Part shown: piece by piece, positions 50,521 to 58,704 of the stretch
How positions within the stretch are numbered: the stretch's first letter is position 1
Layout of the letters: every line of letters starts with the position of its first letter
Origin: Aldehydirespirator sp028819505
Lineage (GTDB): Bacteria > Actinomycetota > Acidimicrobiia > Acidimicrobiales > Aldehydirespiratoraceae
Assembly (NCBI GenBank): GCA_965207755.1
Contig: OZ242297.1
Span: forward strand, 806,001 to 870,000
Direction of reading: 5' to 3'
DNA: 64,000 nt
Made by a program: the position numbers and the translations under genes
The notes under the pieces: model-generated
Database searches by the model: none
What the model saw: only the letters and a program-made list of their open reading frames with translations
Told to the model about the DNA's origin: nothing

Positions 50521-51765
50521 GTGATCGGGGACTACATCTCGCGCATTGCGGACCGCACTCTCGCGTCGGATCTTGGCGCATGGCCCGCCGTCATGGTCAC
50601 AGGGCCGCGGGCCGTCGGCAAGACGACTACCTCTCGGCGGCTGGCCGCTTCGGTGCTGCGCATGGACCAGCCCGAGGAACGCGGCATCGTCCTCGACGAC
50701 CCGGACGCGGCGATCTCTGTGGGCCCGTTCCCGCTGCTGCTCGACGAGTGGCAGCACGCGCCGGAGGTTCTGGGTGCAGTCAAGCGGGCCGTGGACACCG
50801 ATAGACGTCCGGGCCGCTTCGTCATCACGGGCTCCTCGCGCAACGACCTCATCGCCGGATCCTGGCCAGGCACCGGCCGCTTCATCGACATCCAGCTGTG
50901 GCCACTCACCGGCCGTGAGCGGTTCGGCGACGCCGCCGCTGCGTCGCTGTTCGACCGGTGGGACACCCCGGAGCGCTTCGCGGTCCCGGTGGACGCGCCC
51001 GACATCTTGGGGTATGTGCAGATCGCGCTGGCAGGCGGCTTCCCCGCGGCGGTGTCAGCCGACGCCGACCGGCGGGCCCGCTGGATGCGCAGTTACGTGC
51101 AGGCCGCATCCACCCGCGATCTCGGCGAACTGGACAGCGGTGCCGGTCGCCGGCGAAGCCCCGAGCGGATGCGCCGCTACCTCCAGGCGTGCGCTCTGCA
51201 TTCCGCGGGCGTCGTGGCGGACTCGGCGCTCGCCGAGTCCGCTCGCTTGGACCGCAGGACGGCGGCCGGCTACCACGAGGTGCTCAACGTCTTGCGGCTC
51301 ATCTCCGACACACCCGCTTGGCGCTCGAACCGCCTGAAGCGACTGGTGTCCACCCCCAAGCGCTACCTCACCGATGCCGGCCTCACCGCCTGGCTCGCCG
51401 GGGTGGACTTCGACGCCGCGAGACACGACTCCGACGCGCGTGCCCGCATCATTGACACCTACGTGGCCGCTCAACTGAGGGCAGAGGCCGAGGCGTCGAG
51501 CCGGCCGGTGCAGCTGCATCACCTGCGGACCCACCGTGGCGAGCACGAAATCGACCTGATCGCCGAGATCGGCTTCAAGGTCGCCGCGTTCGAGGTCAAG
51601 ACCGGCAGCGCCCCGACCCGCAAAGACGCCCGGCACATCAGCTGGCTGCGTGATCAACTGCCGCCGGAGCAGTTCGCAGGAGGCGTCGTATTCCACACCG
51701 GCCGCTACCGGCGCCAGATCGCAGAGGACATAGAGGCCGTCCCGATCTCGGCCCTGTGGGGGTGA
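50521..51765 (+). CDS. ATPase of the AAA/DUF4143 family
   Basis: The 414-residue protein has Walker A TGPRAVGKTTTS, Walker B FPLLLDEWQHAPEVL, FVITGSSRND, and a C-terminal DUF4143 region with PKRYLTDAGLTAWLAG and GEHEIDLIAEIGFKVAAFEVKTG, which looks like a PD-(D/E)XK nuclease-like motif. Members of this group are abundant and their role is debated, with defence or mobile-element links proposed. GTG 50521 is the frame start. Confidence 0.83.
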   Translation: MIGDYISRIADRTLASDLGAWPAVMVTGPRAVGKTTTSRRLAASVLRMDQPEERGIVLDDPDAAISVGPFPLLLDEWQHAPEVLGAVKRAVDTDRRPGRFVITGSSRNDLIAGSWPGTGRFIDIQLWPLTGRERFGDAAAASLFDRWDTPERFAVPVDAPDILGYVQIALAGGFPAAVSADADRRARWMRSYVQAASTRDLGELDSGAGRRRSPERMRRYLQACALHSAGVVADSALAESARLDRRTAAGYHEVLNVLRLISDTPAWRSNRLKRLVSTPKRYLTDAGLTAWLAGVDFDAARHDSDARARIIDTYVAAQLRAEAEASSRPVQLHHLRTHRGEHEIDLIAEIGFKVAAFEVKTGSAPTRKDARHISWLRDQLPPEQFAGGVVFHTGRYRRQIAEDIEAVPISALWG

Positions 51766-52219
51766 CGCCCCGGAATGACACTCGGGCGCACACGCACCCA
51801 GGCCGGGTCCCGAATCGTCAGTTCGGGCTCTCGCCCCCGCCTTCCATGGATGCCGGATGCCGTCGGACTCAGGAAGAGCGAAGCCCGGTCATGGGATCGA
51901 ATCTAGCCCGAGCCGGCTGTGGTGGGCTCCTCGGGCCCCGGCGGTTTGACACCCCCTGTGCTCAGGCGTCGGGGTTGCGCAGGAGTGCTCGAAGTCGGAA
52001 CGCCGAAGGCCGAGTCCGCGGCCAGATTCGATGACGAAGTGGCGCGCGATCCGAGCGCGCCCTTCGTGTTGAGGGCTCGCATGGGCAAAGTCGAAGTGGG
52101 TAGTGGGCTTCGTACAGGTCCGGTGTGAGGATGCCGGCGGTCCCGGATGCAGACACTCGATGCGTAGTGCGGACATCTGATGTGTAATGCGGATATCTAA
52201 TGCGCGTGATGGTATTGTC
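51766..52219. other. Non-coding gap with a 20-bp iteron-like triple repeat
   Basis: No gene is seen in 51766-52153. From 52154, three degenerate 20-bp units start at 52154, 52174 and 52194 (CACTCGATGCGTAGTGCGGA and two relatives, each with ATGCG/TAATGCG). They lie directly in front of the ATPase remnant and a TATTGT -10-like box at 52213-52218, so they may be an operator or a phage/plasmid-type repeat. Confidence 0.6.
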
Positions 52220-53206
52220 GTGGCTGTGAACCCGTTCACGCCGGACTTCGGGCGCCGGCCCGCGCAGCTTGTCGGGTTCGAGCCGATGCTCGACGCGATG
52301 AGACGCTCCCTGACGGACGGCCCTGCCGACCCGGGGTTCACGCGGGTGGTGCTGGGTCCTCGCGGGTCGGGCCAGACGACAGCTCTGGCGGAGGTGTGCG
52401 AGGCGGCTGCGAGCGTCGGCAGCCTGGTTCTCTCCACTGATGCCGCCACGGGCGGGCTGCTGGAACGCATCCCGTCCTGTGTCGCGCAGGCGCGTGAGGC
52501 GAGCGAGCTTCCCCGGCCGGAGGCGCATGGCCGCCGGCTCACCGGCGTCACGGTCGGCCCGCTGGGACTCCGGTGGGACGACCTGCCCGAGCCCCGGCCC
52601 CACTGGAGCCTCCAGCGCCACCTCGAGGAGCTCGCCACATGGGCGGCGAGGCACGGCTCGAGGGTGCTCCTCGCCGTGGACGAGATGCACGCCGGTGACC
52701 GCACCGAGTTGCGGCGCCTGTCGTCGGACCTGCAGAGCATCACGAAAGTGAAGGAACTGCCTCTCGCGTTCATCGGGGCGGGCCTCTCAGAGATGGCATA
52801 CACCGTGCTGCAAGACAGGAAGATGACCTTCTTCCACCGCTGCTTCAGAGACCGGATGAGCCGGTTGGGCTTCGACGAAGTCTGGCGCGGCCTGCGCCTC
52901 ACGGTCGCAGACGCAGGCGGAACTGTTCAAGCCGACGCGCTGACGTCGATGGCCGAGGCCTGCTGGAGCGGCCTGCCGTACCATCCTCAGAGTATCGGCC
53001 ATCATGCATGGGCGCTGGCCGGGTCGCCGTCGCGTCCCATCGACGCCGTCGTGGCCGACGGCGACCGCCCGGGCCGAGCACGACCTGATCGAGAAGGTGG
53101 TGGTCCCCATGTGGCACGACCTCGTCGTGTATTTCTCATAAAGTATTTGCAGGCTCCTGGATCGTGCGCTACGGTCCGCGCCGAACGCTCTCGGCTCTCG
53201 CCCTGA
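52220..53206 (+). pseudogene. AAA-type ATPase paralog, decayed (Walker A K to Q, frameshift, truncated)
   Basis: This is a paralog of the 39429-40541 ATPase: it begins VNPFTPDFGRRP, has VVLGPRGSGQTTALAE (Walker A with Gln for Lys), VLLAVDEMHAGD (Walker B) and FIGAGLSEMAYTV. Around 53055 the match moves to another frame (TARAEHDLIEKVVVPMWHDL, stop at about 53139), which corresponds to the paralog's AEAERRLPDLVVAPMW. The winged-helix end is absent. GTG 52220 or 52226 is the start. Likely a dead gene. Confidence 0.72.
53147..53175 (+). promoter_or_regulatory. Promoter of the Liv-type operon (TTGCAG, 17 bp, TACGGT)
   Basis: The -35 TTGCAG (53147-53152) and -10 TACGGT (53170-53175) have 17-bp spacing. 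A second TACGGT at 53236 is part of a duplicated segment. Confidence 0.65.
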
Positions 53207-53257
53207 ATTCGTTCGCTACCGAACGGTTGGTGTGCTACGGTCCGCCGCCGAACGCTC
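53165..53257 (+). repeat. 66-bp period duplication of the promoter -10 region
   Basis: TGCGCTACGGTCCGCGCCGAACGCTC starts at 53165 and a nearly identical sequence starts at 53231. Each carries a TACGGT -10-like box in front of the substrate-binding protein gene. Confidence 0.7.
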
Positions 53258-53273
53258 CCAGGAGGTATGTCCA

Positions 53274-54872
53274 ATGAAGATCAAGTCCGTGATCGCGCTT
53301 GTAGCGGTCCTGGGCCTCGTCGCCGCCAGTTGCGGCGACGACGAGGAGCCCGCCGCTCCCGACACCAGTGCGGCAGAGGCCGCGGCCGCAGAGGCGGCTG
53401 CCGCGGCTGCTGAGGCTGAGGCGGCCGCTGCCGCCGCTGAGGCTGAGGCCGCAGCTACTGCCGCGGCTGCCGAGGCCGCGGCTGCCGAGGCTGAGGCCGA
53501 GGCGCAGGAAGCGGCTGCTGAGGCTGAGGCGGCTGCGGCCAGGGCAGCGGAGGCCGAGGCTGCGTTGCAGGCCGCCATGGAAGACGCTGAGGGAGCCATC
53601 GCCCCCGACGTCGTGGCCGAGCTCGAAGCCCAGCTGGAAGCTGCTGAGGCTGAGGCGGCTGCCGCGGCTGAGGCCGCTGCGGCTGCTGAGGCTGAGGCCG
53701 CGGCGCAGGCCGCGGCCGCGGCTGAGGCCATGGCGGGCCCCGAGCCCATGGTCCAGGCCGTCGACATCAGGGCCGCGCTCAACGCCGACCTCGACAACTG
53801 CGGGCCCGCGCCCACCGGCGATCCCATCAGGGTCGGCATGGCCATGGACTTCAGCGACGTGGTCGGCTTCGTCGACATACCCGGCTCCAAGCTGGTGCCC
53901 CACTTCGCCAACCTGGTCAACTGCATCGGCGGCGTCGACGGCTCGCCCGTCGAGGTACGGGTCGAGGACGTCGGCGGCGACGCCACCACCGCCGGCGTGG
54001 CCGCCGAGCAGCTGCTCGACTGGGGGGCCCACTTCCTCATCGGCCCGCCCTTCGCCGACTTCACCCTGCCGATCCTGCAGGCCACCGGCGGCCAGGTGCC
54101 GGTCTTCGTGGCCGCTTCCACCGAGCCCACCCTGTCCGACGTCGAGAACAACTCGTTCCTGGTCTCCTTCGACGACCGGGGCCAGTCCACGGCCGCGGCC
54201 GAGTGGGCCCTCGACCAGGGCATCACCCGGGCCTTCGTGTTCACCCAGCCCGGCCCGTACACCGGGTACAACCCCGACGTGTTCAAGGAGGTCTTCGAGG
54301 CCGGCGGCGGCGAGATCGTGGCCGAGCACACCTACGTGTGGTTCGAAGACACGGACTTCTCGGCCCAGGTGGCCGAGCTGTCGGAGGTCCTCCAGAACAA
54401 CGAGGCCTTCTTCTCGGCCGCGCTCGGCTACCAGGTCACCGCGCTGCGGGGCCAGCTCGAGGGAGCAGGGTTCGACAACATCACCTACATCGGGACCGAC
54501 GCGCTCGACGCCACCGCCATCGCCTTGGAGGCCAACAACGAGGGCATCGTCCACACCCCCCACATCAACGTCGAGCCGGGCGGGCTCAACGACCGCCTGC
54601 TCCAGGGGTACTCCGCCGCCAACGACGGCGAGGTGCTGGACAGCCAGGGCTTCATGGGCCTCTACGTAGACTCGCTGCTGCTGGGCATCCAGGGCATCGT
54701 CGACTGCGGTTGCACCGATTCGGCCCAGATCGGCGACGCCGTCGCCCAGATCGAGGGCTTCGAGGGCTTCAGCGGCACCATCACCTACGTCGGCACCACC
54801 GGCACGCCCCCCAAGTCGGTTCCGATCAAGCGGATCGTGAACGGCCAGGACGTCCTCGTCGAGATCAGGTGA
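53274..54872 (+). CDS. Liv-type ABC substrate-binding lipoprotein with long Ala/Glu-rich helix
   Basis: The 532-residue protein has a signal peptide and lipobox ending VAASC (Cys20), so it is a membrane-anchored lipoprotein. Residues about 30-150 are almost only Ala and Glu with a few other residues, predicting a long single helix or coiled coil. From about 165 the periplasmic binding fold begins (GDPIRVGMAMDFSDVVGF) and ends near KSVPIKRIVNGQDVLVEI. It resembles branched-chain amino acid/amide binding proteins. ATG 53274 follows AGGAGG. The gene begins the importer operon. Confidence 0.88.
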   Translation: MKIKSVIALVAVLGLVAASCGDDEEPAAPDTSAAEAAAAEAAAAAAEAEAAAAAAEAEAAATAAAAEAAAAEAEAEAQEAAAEAEAAAARAAEAEAALQAAMEDAEGAIAPDVVAELEAQLEAAEAEAAAAAEAAAAAEAEAAAQAAAAAEAMAGPEPMVQAVDIRAALNADLDNCGPAPTGDPIRVGMAMDFSDVVGFVDIPGSKLVPHFANLVNCIGGVDGSPVEVRVEDVGGDATTAGVAAEQLLDWGAHFLIGPPFADFTLPILQATGGQVPVFVAASTEPTLSDVENNSFLVSFDDRGQSTAAAEWALDQGITRAFVFTQPGPYTGYNPDVFKEVFEAGGGEIVAEHTYVWFEDTDFSAQVAELSEVLQNNEAFFSAALGYQVTALRGQLEGAGFDNITYIGTDALDATAIALEANNEGIVHTPHINVEPGGLNDRLLQGYSAANDGEVLDSQGFMGLYVDSLLLGIQGIVDCGCTDSAQIGDAVAQIEGFEGFSGTITYVGTTGTPPKSVPIKRIVNGQDVLVEIR

Positions 54873-54926
54873 GCCCCACCGTTCGACGAGTCTGACCGGA
54901 AGCGGCCGCTGACAGGGACCGGACCC

Positions 54927-55091
54927 ATGCTGCTCGAAGTGTCCGGGCGCGCCGCCCGGTACGGGTCTGTCCCGGCACCGCGCGACGCGAGCCTGTCCGT
55001 CGGGGCCGGTGAGGCGGTCGGCCTCATCGACCCCGACGGGGCAGCCGGGACCGACCTGTCCGACATCCTCGTCCGGGCGAGCGCGGCATGA
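54927..55091 (+). pseudogene. Vestigial LivF-type ABC ATPase, 54 residues, Walker A destroyed
   Basis: The product starts MLLEVSGRAARYG and continues to DASLSVGAGEAVGLIDPDGA, clearly the first part of a LivF-like ATPase in which GPNGAGKTT has become DPDGAAGTD. It stops after 54 residues. The stop overlaps the livH ATG (ATGA), so translation coupling is kept although the ATPase is dead. The rest of LivF is absent. Confidence 0.85.
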
Positions 55092-55975
55092 CCGAACTTG
55101 TCCAGAACCTGATCGACGGGCTGGGCCGGGGCAGCATCTACGCGCTGCTTGCGCTGGGCGTGGCCGTGGTCTTCGGAGTGATGCACCTGCTGAACTTCGC
55201 CCACGGCGAACTGATCACCGTGAGCGGCTACGCGGCCTACGCCGCGTTCAGCAACGGCTGGTCGTGGTACCTGGTGGCCCCCTTGATCGTGGTGGTGTCG
55301 GTGGTCACCAATCTGGTCATCGAGCGCGTCGCCTTCAGCCGGGTGCGGGGCTCGTCGGACTTCACCCAGCTGTTGACCTCCTTCGGCATCCACTTCCTGG
55401 TGGCGGCCATCTTCCTGATGTACATCGGCGCCCGGGTCCAGACCTTCGCGGAGCCGGGCTGGATTGCCGACACCTACTCGATCGGACCCATACGGGTGGA
55501 GGTGTTCGACACCGTCGTCATCATCGTGACGTTCGTGACGCTGTTGCTCACGGCGGCGGTCCTCCAGCGCACCATGTTCGGGCTGTCGATAAGAGCCGCG
55601 GCGGCCGACTTCGACGCCGCCCGCCTGATGGGCGTCAACTCCGACCGCGTCATCCGGGGCGCGTTCGCCCTGTCGGGCGCGCTGGCCGGGATCGCCGGGA
55701 TCTTCTGGCTTATGCGGGCCGGCCACACCTCGCCCACCTCCGGCATCAACCCGATGCTCAACGGCGTGCTGGCCGCTCTCATCGGCGGGCTCGGCAGCCT
55801 CAAGGGCGCGGTGATCGGCGGTCTCGCCCTGGGACTCGCCGAGGTGATGCTGCGAACCTGGCTGCCCGGCACCGCCGCCGCCCTCACCCAGGGCGTGGTG
55901 TTCAGCCTGATCGCGCTGCTGTTCATATTCAGGCCCGGGGGTCTCGTCAACGTGGCCCACGCGGAGCGGGTGTGA
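55088..55975 (+). CDS. livH: Liv-type ABC permease (LivH-like)
   Basis: The 295-residue membrane protein has about eight helices and the motifs LLALGVAVVFGVMHLLNFAHGELI, FSRVRGSSDFTQLLTSFGI and ISPTSGINPMLNG-type loop of LivH. It forms the channel with LivM. ATG 55088 overlaps the vestigial LivF stop. The solute is not known but binding protein and neighbours point to an amine or amino-acid-like compound. Confidence 0.92.
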   Translation: MTELVQNLIDGLGRGSIYALLALGVAVVFGVMHLLNFAHGELITVSGYAAYAAFSNGWSWYLVAPLIVVVSVVTNLVIERVAFSRVRGSSDFTQLLTSFGIHFLVAAIFLMYIGARVQTFAEPGWIADTYSIGPIRVEVFDTVVIIVTFVTLLLTAAVLQRTMFGLSIRAAAADFDAARLMGVNSDRVIRGAFALSGALAGIAGIFWLMRAGHTSPTSGINPMLNGVLAALIGGLGSLKGAVIGGLALGLAEVMLRTWLPGTAAALTQGVVFSLIALLFIFRPGGLVNVAHAERV

Positions 55976-56006
55976 TGGCGGCCGCCCGCCGCCGGGGACG
56001 GGTGTG

Positions 56007-57935
56007 ATGGCGGCGCGACCGTCGCTTCTGGCCGCATGGACCGGGAACCGCCGGCGCGAGGCCGGACTGCTGTTCCCCAACCTGCGGCGCGACGTCGCCT
56101 TCCCGCTGGCCGGAGCCGTTGTGCTGTTCGCCGCGTTCGTCGGCGCGGGACTGCTGTACACGGTCGTCGTCGAGGGCGCGTCGGCGGAGAAGCTGATCAC
56201 CGCGATGTTCATCGACGCCATCATGGTGATCGGCATCCAGATCTACGTGGGCAACACCGGCGTGTTCTCCTTCGGCCACATCGGCTTCGGGGCGGTGGCC
56301 GGATACGCCTTCGCGTTGTTCGCCATCGCGCCCGAGGACAAGCACACCCGCATCCCGAATGCCCCCTGGGGACTGGCCGACGTGGAGATGGGACCCCTGC
56401 CCGCGACCGCGGTGGCTCTGGGGATCACTCTCCTCGTGGCCGTGATCGTCGGGATCGGCCTGGGACGGTCCGGCGCCCGGTCGGGCTCGGTGGCGGCCAC
56501 CGTCATCACCTTGGCCCTGCTCTTCTTCACCCACGAGGTGGCCGCCAGCTGGAACGAGCTGACCGGCGGCGAGCGGGCCGGGCTGACATTCGGGATCGGC
56601 GACACGCTCCAGACCCGGACACCCATCTACATCGTGTTGTTGGCGTCGATCGTGATGGCCCTGCTGTTCGCCCGAAGCAGCATCGGACGGCTGAACCAGG
56701 CGGCCCGGGAGGACAACCTCGCGGCGCGGGCCATGGGCATCAATCCCGTCGTCCAGCAGACGATCGCGCTGCTGCTGTCGGTGGCGGTGGTGTCGGTGGC
56801 CGCCTCGCTGAGGGTCTACGAGATCGGGAGCCTCCTCCCCGAGTTCTTCTTCTTCCAGTACACCCTGCTCACGCTGGTGATGCTGGTCGTCGGCGGCCGC
56901 AACGGGGTGACCGGCGCCCTGCTGGGCGTGGGGGTGATCACCGCAGTTCGCGAGAGCGCCCGGCGCCTCGGCTCCGACGGCTACGAGATCTTCGGACTCG
57001 GTCTCGACGGGCCCCTCGACTGGGTGTTCCGGGAGGGACTGCCGACCGTGCTGCTCGGCCTGGCCATGGTGGTGTTCATGATCTGGCGACCCAACGGGGT
57101 GCTCGACGACTGGGAGGTCGACGCCTGGCTGTGGCGCCGCTTCATCCGCCAGAAGCCCCCTGCCGCGGCGGGCGCGGCTCCGGAGCCGGACGCGCTCGAT
57201 CTCTCCGCCAGCGGGGTGACGGTGGAGTTCGGCGGCTTCCGGGCACTCGACGGCGCGTCCATCGAAGTCTCCAACCGCGAGATCGTGGGGCTGATCGGCC
57301 CCAACGGGGCGGGCAAGACGACGCTCGTCAACGTGATGACCGGCATGGTGGATCCCACCACCGGAGAGGTTCACCTCGGTGAGATGGGACTGACGTCGGA
57401 ACCCTCCCATGCCATCGCACGCGCCGGCCTGGTCCGCACGTTCCAGAACCTCAGGCTGTTCTCGTCGCTCACCGTGCGGGAGAACGTGGAGGTGGCTGCT
57501 CTCATGGCCTCGGTCCACCGCAACGGCGGCACCCGGGCCGACATCGACGCCATCGTGGCCGGAGCGGGCCTGTGGGAGCAGCGCAACCGCCGGGCCGGCC
57601 AACTCGACTACGGGAACTCCCGGCGGTTGGAGCTGGCCCGGGCCGCGGCGGCCGCGCCCGCCTTCCTGCTGCTCGACGAGCCGACCAGCGGGATGAGCGA
57701 CACCGAGTCGCTGGCCATGGTCGAGAGCGTCAGGAGCATGGCTGCGGCCGTGGGCGCGGGCGTGCTGGTGATCGACCACGACCTCAACTTCATCACCGGG
57801 ATCTGCGACCGCGTCTACTGCCTGGACCAGGGCCGGATGATCGCCATCGGCACGCCGGACGAGGTGCAGGCCGACGCGGCGGTGAGGGCCGCGTACCTCG
57901 GCGAGGCCGCGCAGCCGGGCAAGGACCCGACGTGA
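56007..57935 (+). CDS. LivM-LivG fusion: permease plus ATPase
   Basis: The 642-residue protein joins a LivM-type permease (residues about 1-375, with GVFSFGHIGFGAVAGYAFALF and TLVMLVVGGRNGVTGALLG) to a LivG ATPase starting near 397. Walker A GPNGAGKTTLVN is near residue 431, the signature is LDYGNSRRLELARA and Walker B is FLLLDEPTSG. LivG therefore keeps ATPase function while LivF is vestigial. ATG 56007 was chosen; GTG 56004 directly before is possible. It overlaps a repeated tail with the GntR start region. Confidence 0.92.
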   Translation: MAARPSLLAAWTGNRRREAGLLFPNLRRDVAFPLAGAVVLFAAFVGAGLLYTVVVEGASAEKLITAMFIDAIMVIGIQIYVGNTGVFSFGHIGFGAVAGYAFALFAIAPEDKHTRIPNAPWGLADVEMGPLPATAVALGITLLVAVIVGIGLGRSGARSGSVAATVITLALLFFTHEVAASWNELTGGERAGLTFGIGDTLQTRTPIYIVLLASIVMALLFARSSIGRLNQAAREDNLAARAMGINPVVQQTIALLLSVAVVSVAASLRVYEIGSLLPEFFFFQYTLLTLVMLVVGGRNGVTGALLGVGVITAVRESARRLGSDGYEIFGLGLDGPLDWVFREGLPTVLLGLAMVVFMIWRPNGVLDDWEVDAWLWRRFIRQKPPAAAGAAPEPDALDLSASGVTVEFGGFRALDGASIEVSNREIVGLIGPNGAGKTTLVNVMTGMVDPTTGEVHLGEMGLTSEPSHAIARAGLVRTFQNLRLFSSLTVRENVEVAALMASVHRNGGTRADIDAIVAGAGLWEQRNRRAGQLDYGNSRRLELARAAAAAPAFLLLDEPTSGMSDTESLAMVESVRSMAAAVGAGVLVIDHDLNFITGICDRVYCLDQGRMIAIGTPDEVQADAAVRAAYLGEAAQPGKDPT

Positions 57936-58020
57936 TCGGGGACCGGACGTGGGCGAGGCCGCGCAGCCGGGCGGGGACCCGACGTGGGCGGGGACCGGAC
58001 GTGAGCGAGGACCCGACGTG
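57900..58020 (+). repeat. 51-bp tandem duplication across the livMG end and GntR start
   Basis: GGCGAGGCCGCGCAGCCGGG and the following CCCGACGTG, GGACCGGACGTG units occur from 57900 and again from 57951, making several spaced GTG codons. The gntR start lies at the end of the array. Confidence 0.85.
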
Positions 58021-58704
58021 AACGTCGAGTACCCGCCCGTCGATCCGGGTCGCCGCCGCCGCGGCAGCCTCGCAGAGGAGGTCGTGACCTATGTCCGGGA
58101 CCTGATCCTGGCCGGCGCGCTCAGGCCGGGCACCAAGATCGACCAGGACGCCATCGGCGAGGTGCTCGATGTGAGTCGCAGCCCGGTGCGTGAGGCCCTG
58201 GTGATCCTGGGACGCGAGGGCCTGGTGGAGGTCACACCGCGCCGGGGCGCGTCGGTGGCGCATCTCACGCCCGACGACATCATCGACCACTACGAGCTGT
58301 TCGGGGTGGTGGCCGGAAGAGCCGCCGCCATGGCCGCCGAGTCGCTCAAGGACGACGAGATCGCCGAGCTCACCGCCATCCACGAGCGCTTCGAGCACGA
58401 CAGCGGCGAGGACCTGTCGGCGCTGAACAACGCCTTCCATCGGGTGATCAACTCGGCCGCGCCCCGCCGGACCCGGTGGCTGCTGCGGCACCTGGTCCGC
58501 TCGGTGCCGTCGCGCTACTACGAGTTCATCGAGGGCTGGGATGCGCAGGCCGTCCAGCACCACGCCGCCATCCTCGAGGCGATCAGCGCGCGCGATGCCG
58601 ACGGCGCCCGCCGAGCGATGGAGGAGCACCTGCACCAGAGCGGCATCGCCGCGGCCGAGTTGCTGCAGCGCCACGGCTACTGGGACGAGGAGGCGGAGCA
58701 GTGA
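58018..58704 (+). CDS. GntR-family (FadR-type) transcriptional regulator
   Basis: The 228-residue protein has an N-terminal winged helix (VVTYVRDLILAGALRPGTKI, EVLDVSRSPVREALVILGREGLVEV, RRGASVAHL) and a helical FCD ligand-binding domain (LSALNNAFHRVINSAAP, QHHAAILEAISARDADGARRAMEEHL). It should regulate the operon it starts. The GTG at 58018 was preferred to earlier ones because a GAGGAC-like site lies upstream and family length fits. Its stop overlaps the acyl-CoA dehydrogenase GTG. Confidence 0.88.
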   Translation: MNVEYPPVDPGRRRRGSLAEEVVTYVRDLILAGALRPGTKIDQDAIGEVLDVSRSPVREALVILGREGLVEVTPRRGASVAHLTPDDIIDHYELFGVVAGRAAAMAAESLKDDEIAELTAIHERFEHDSGEDLSALNNAFHRVINSAAPRRTRWLLRHLVRSVPSRYYEFIEGWDAQAVQHHAAILEAISARDADGARRAMEEHLHQSGIAAAELLQRHGYWDEEAEQ

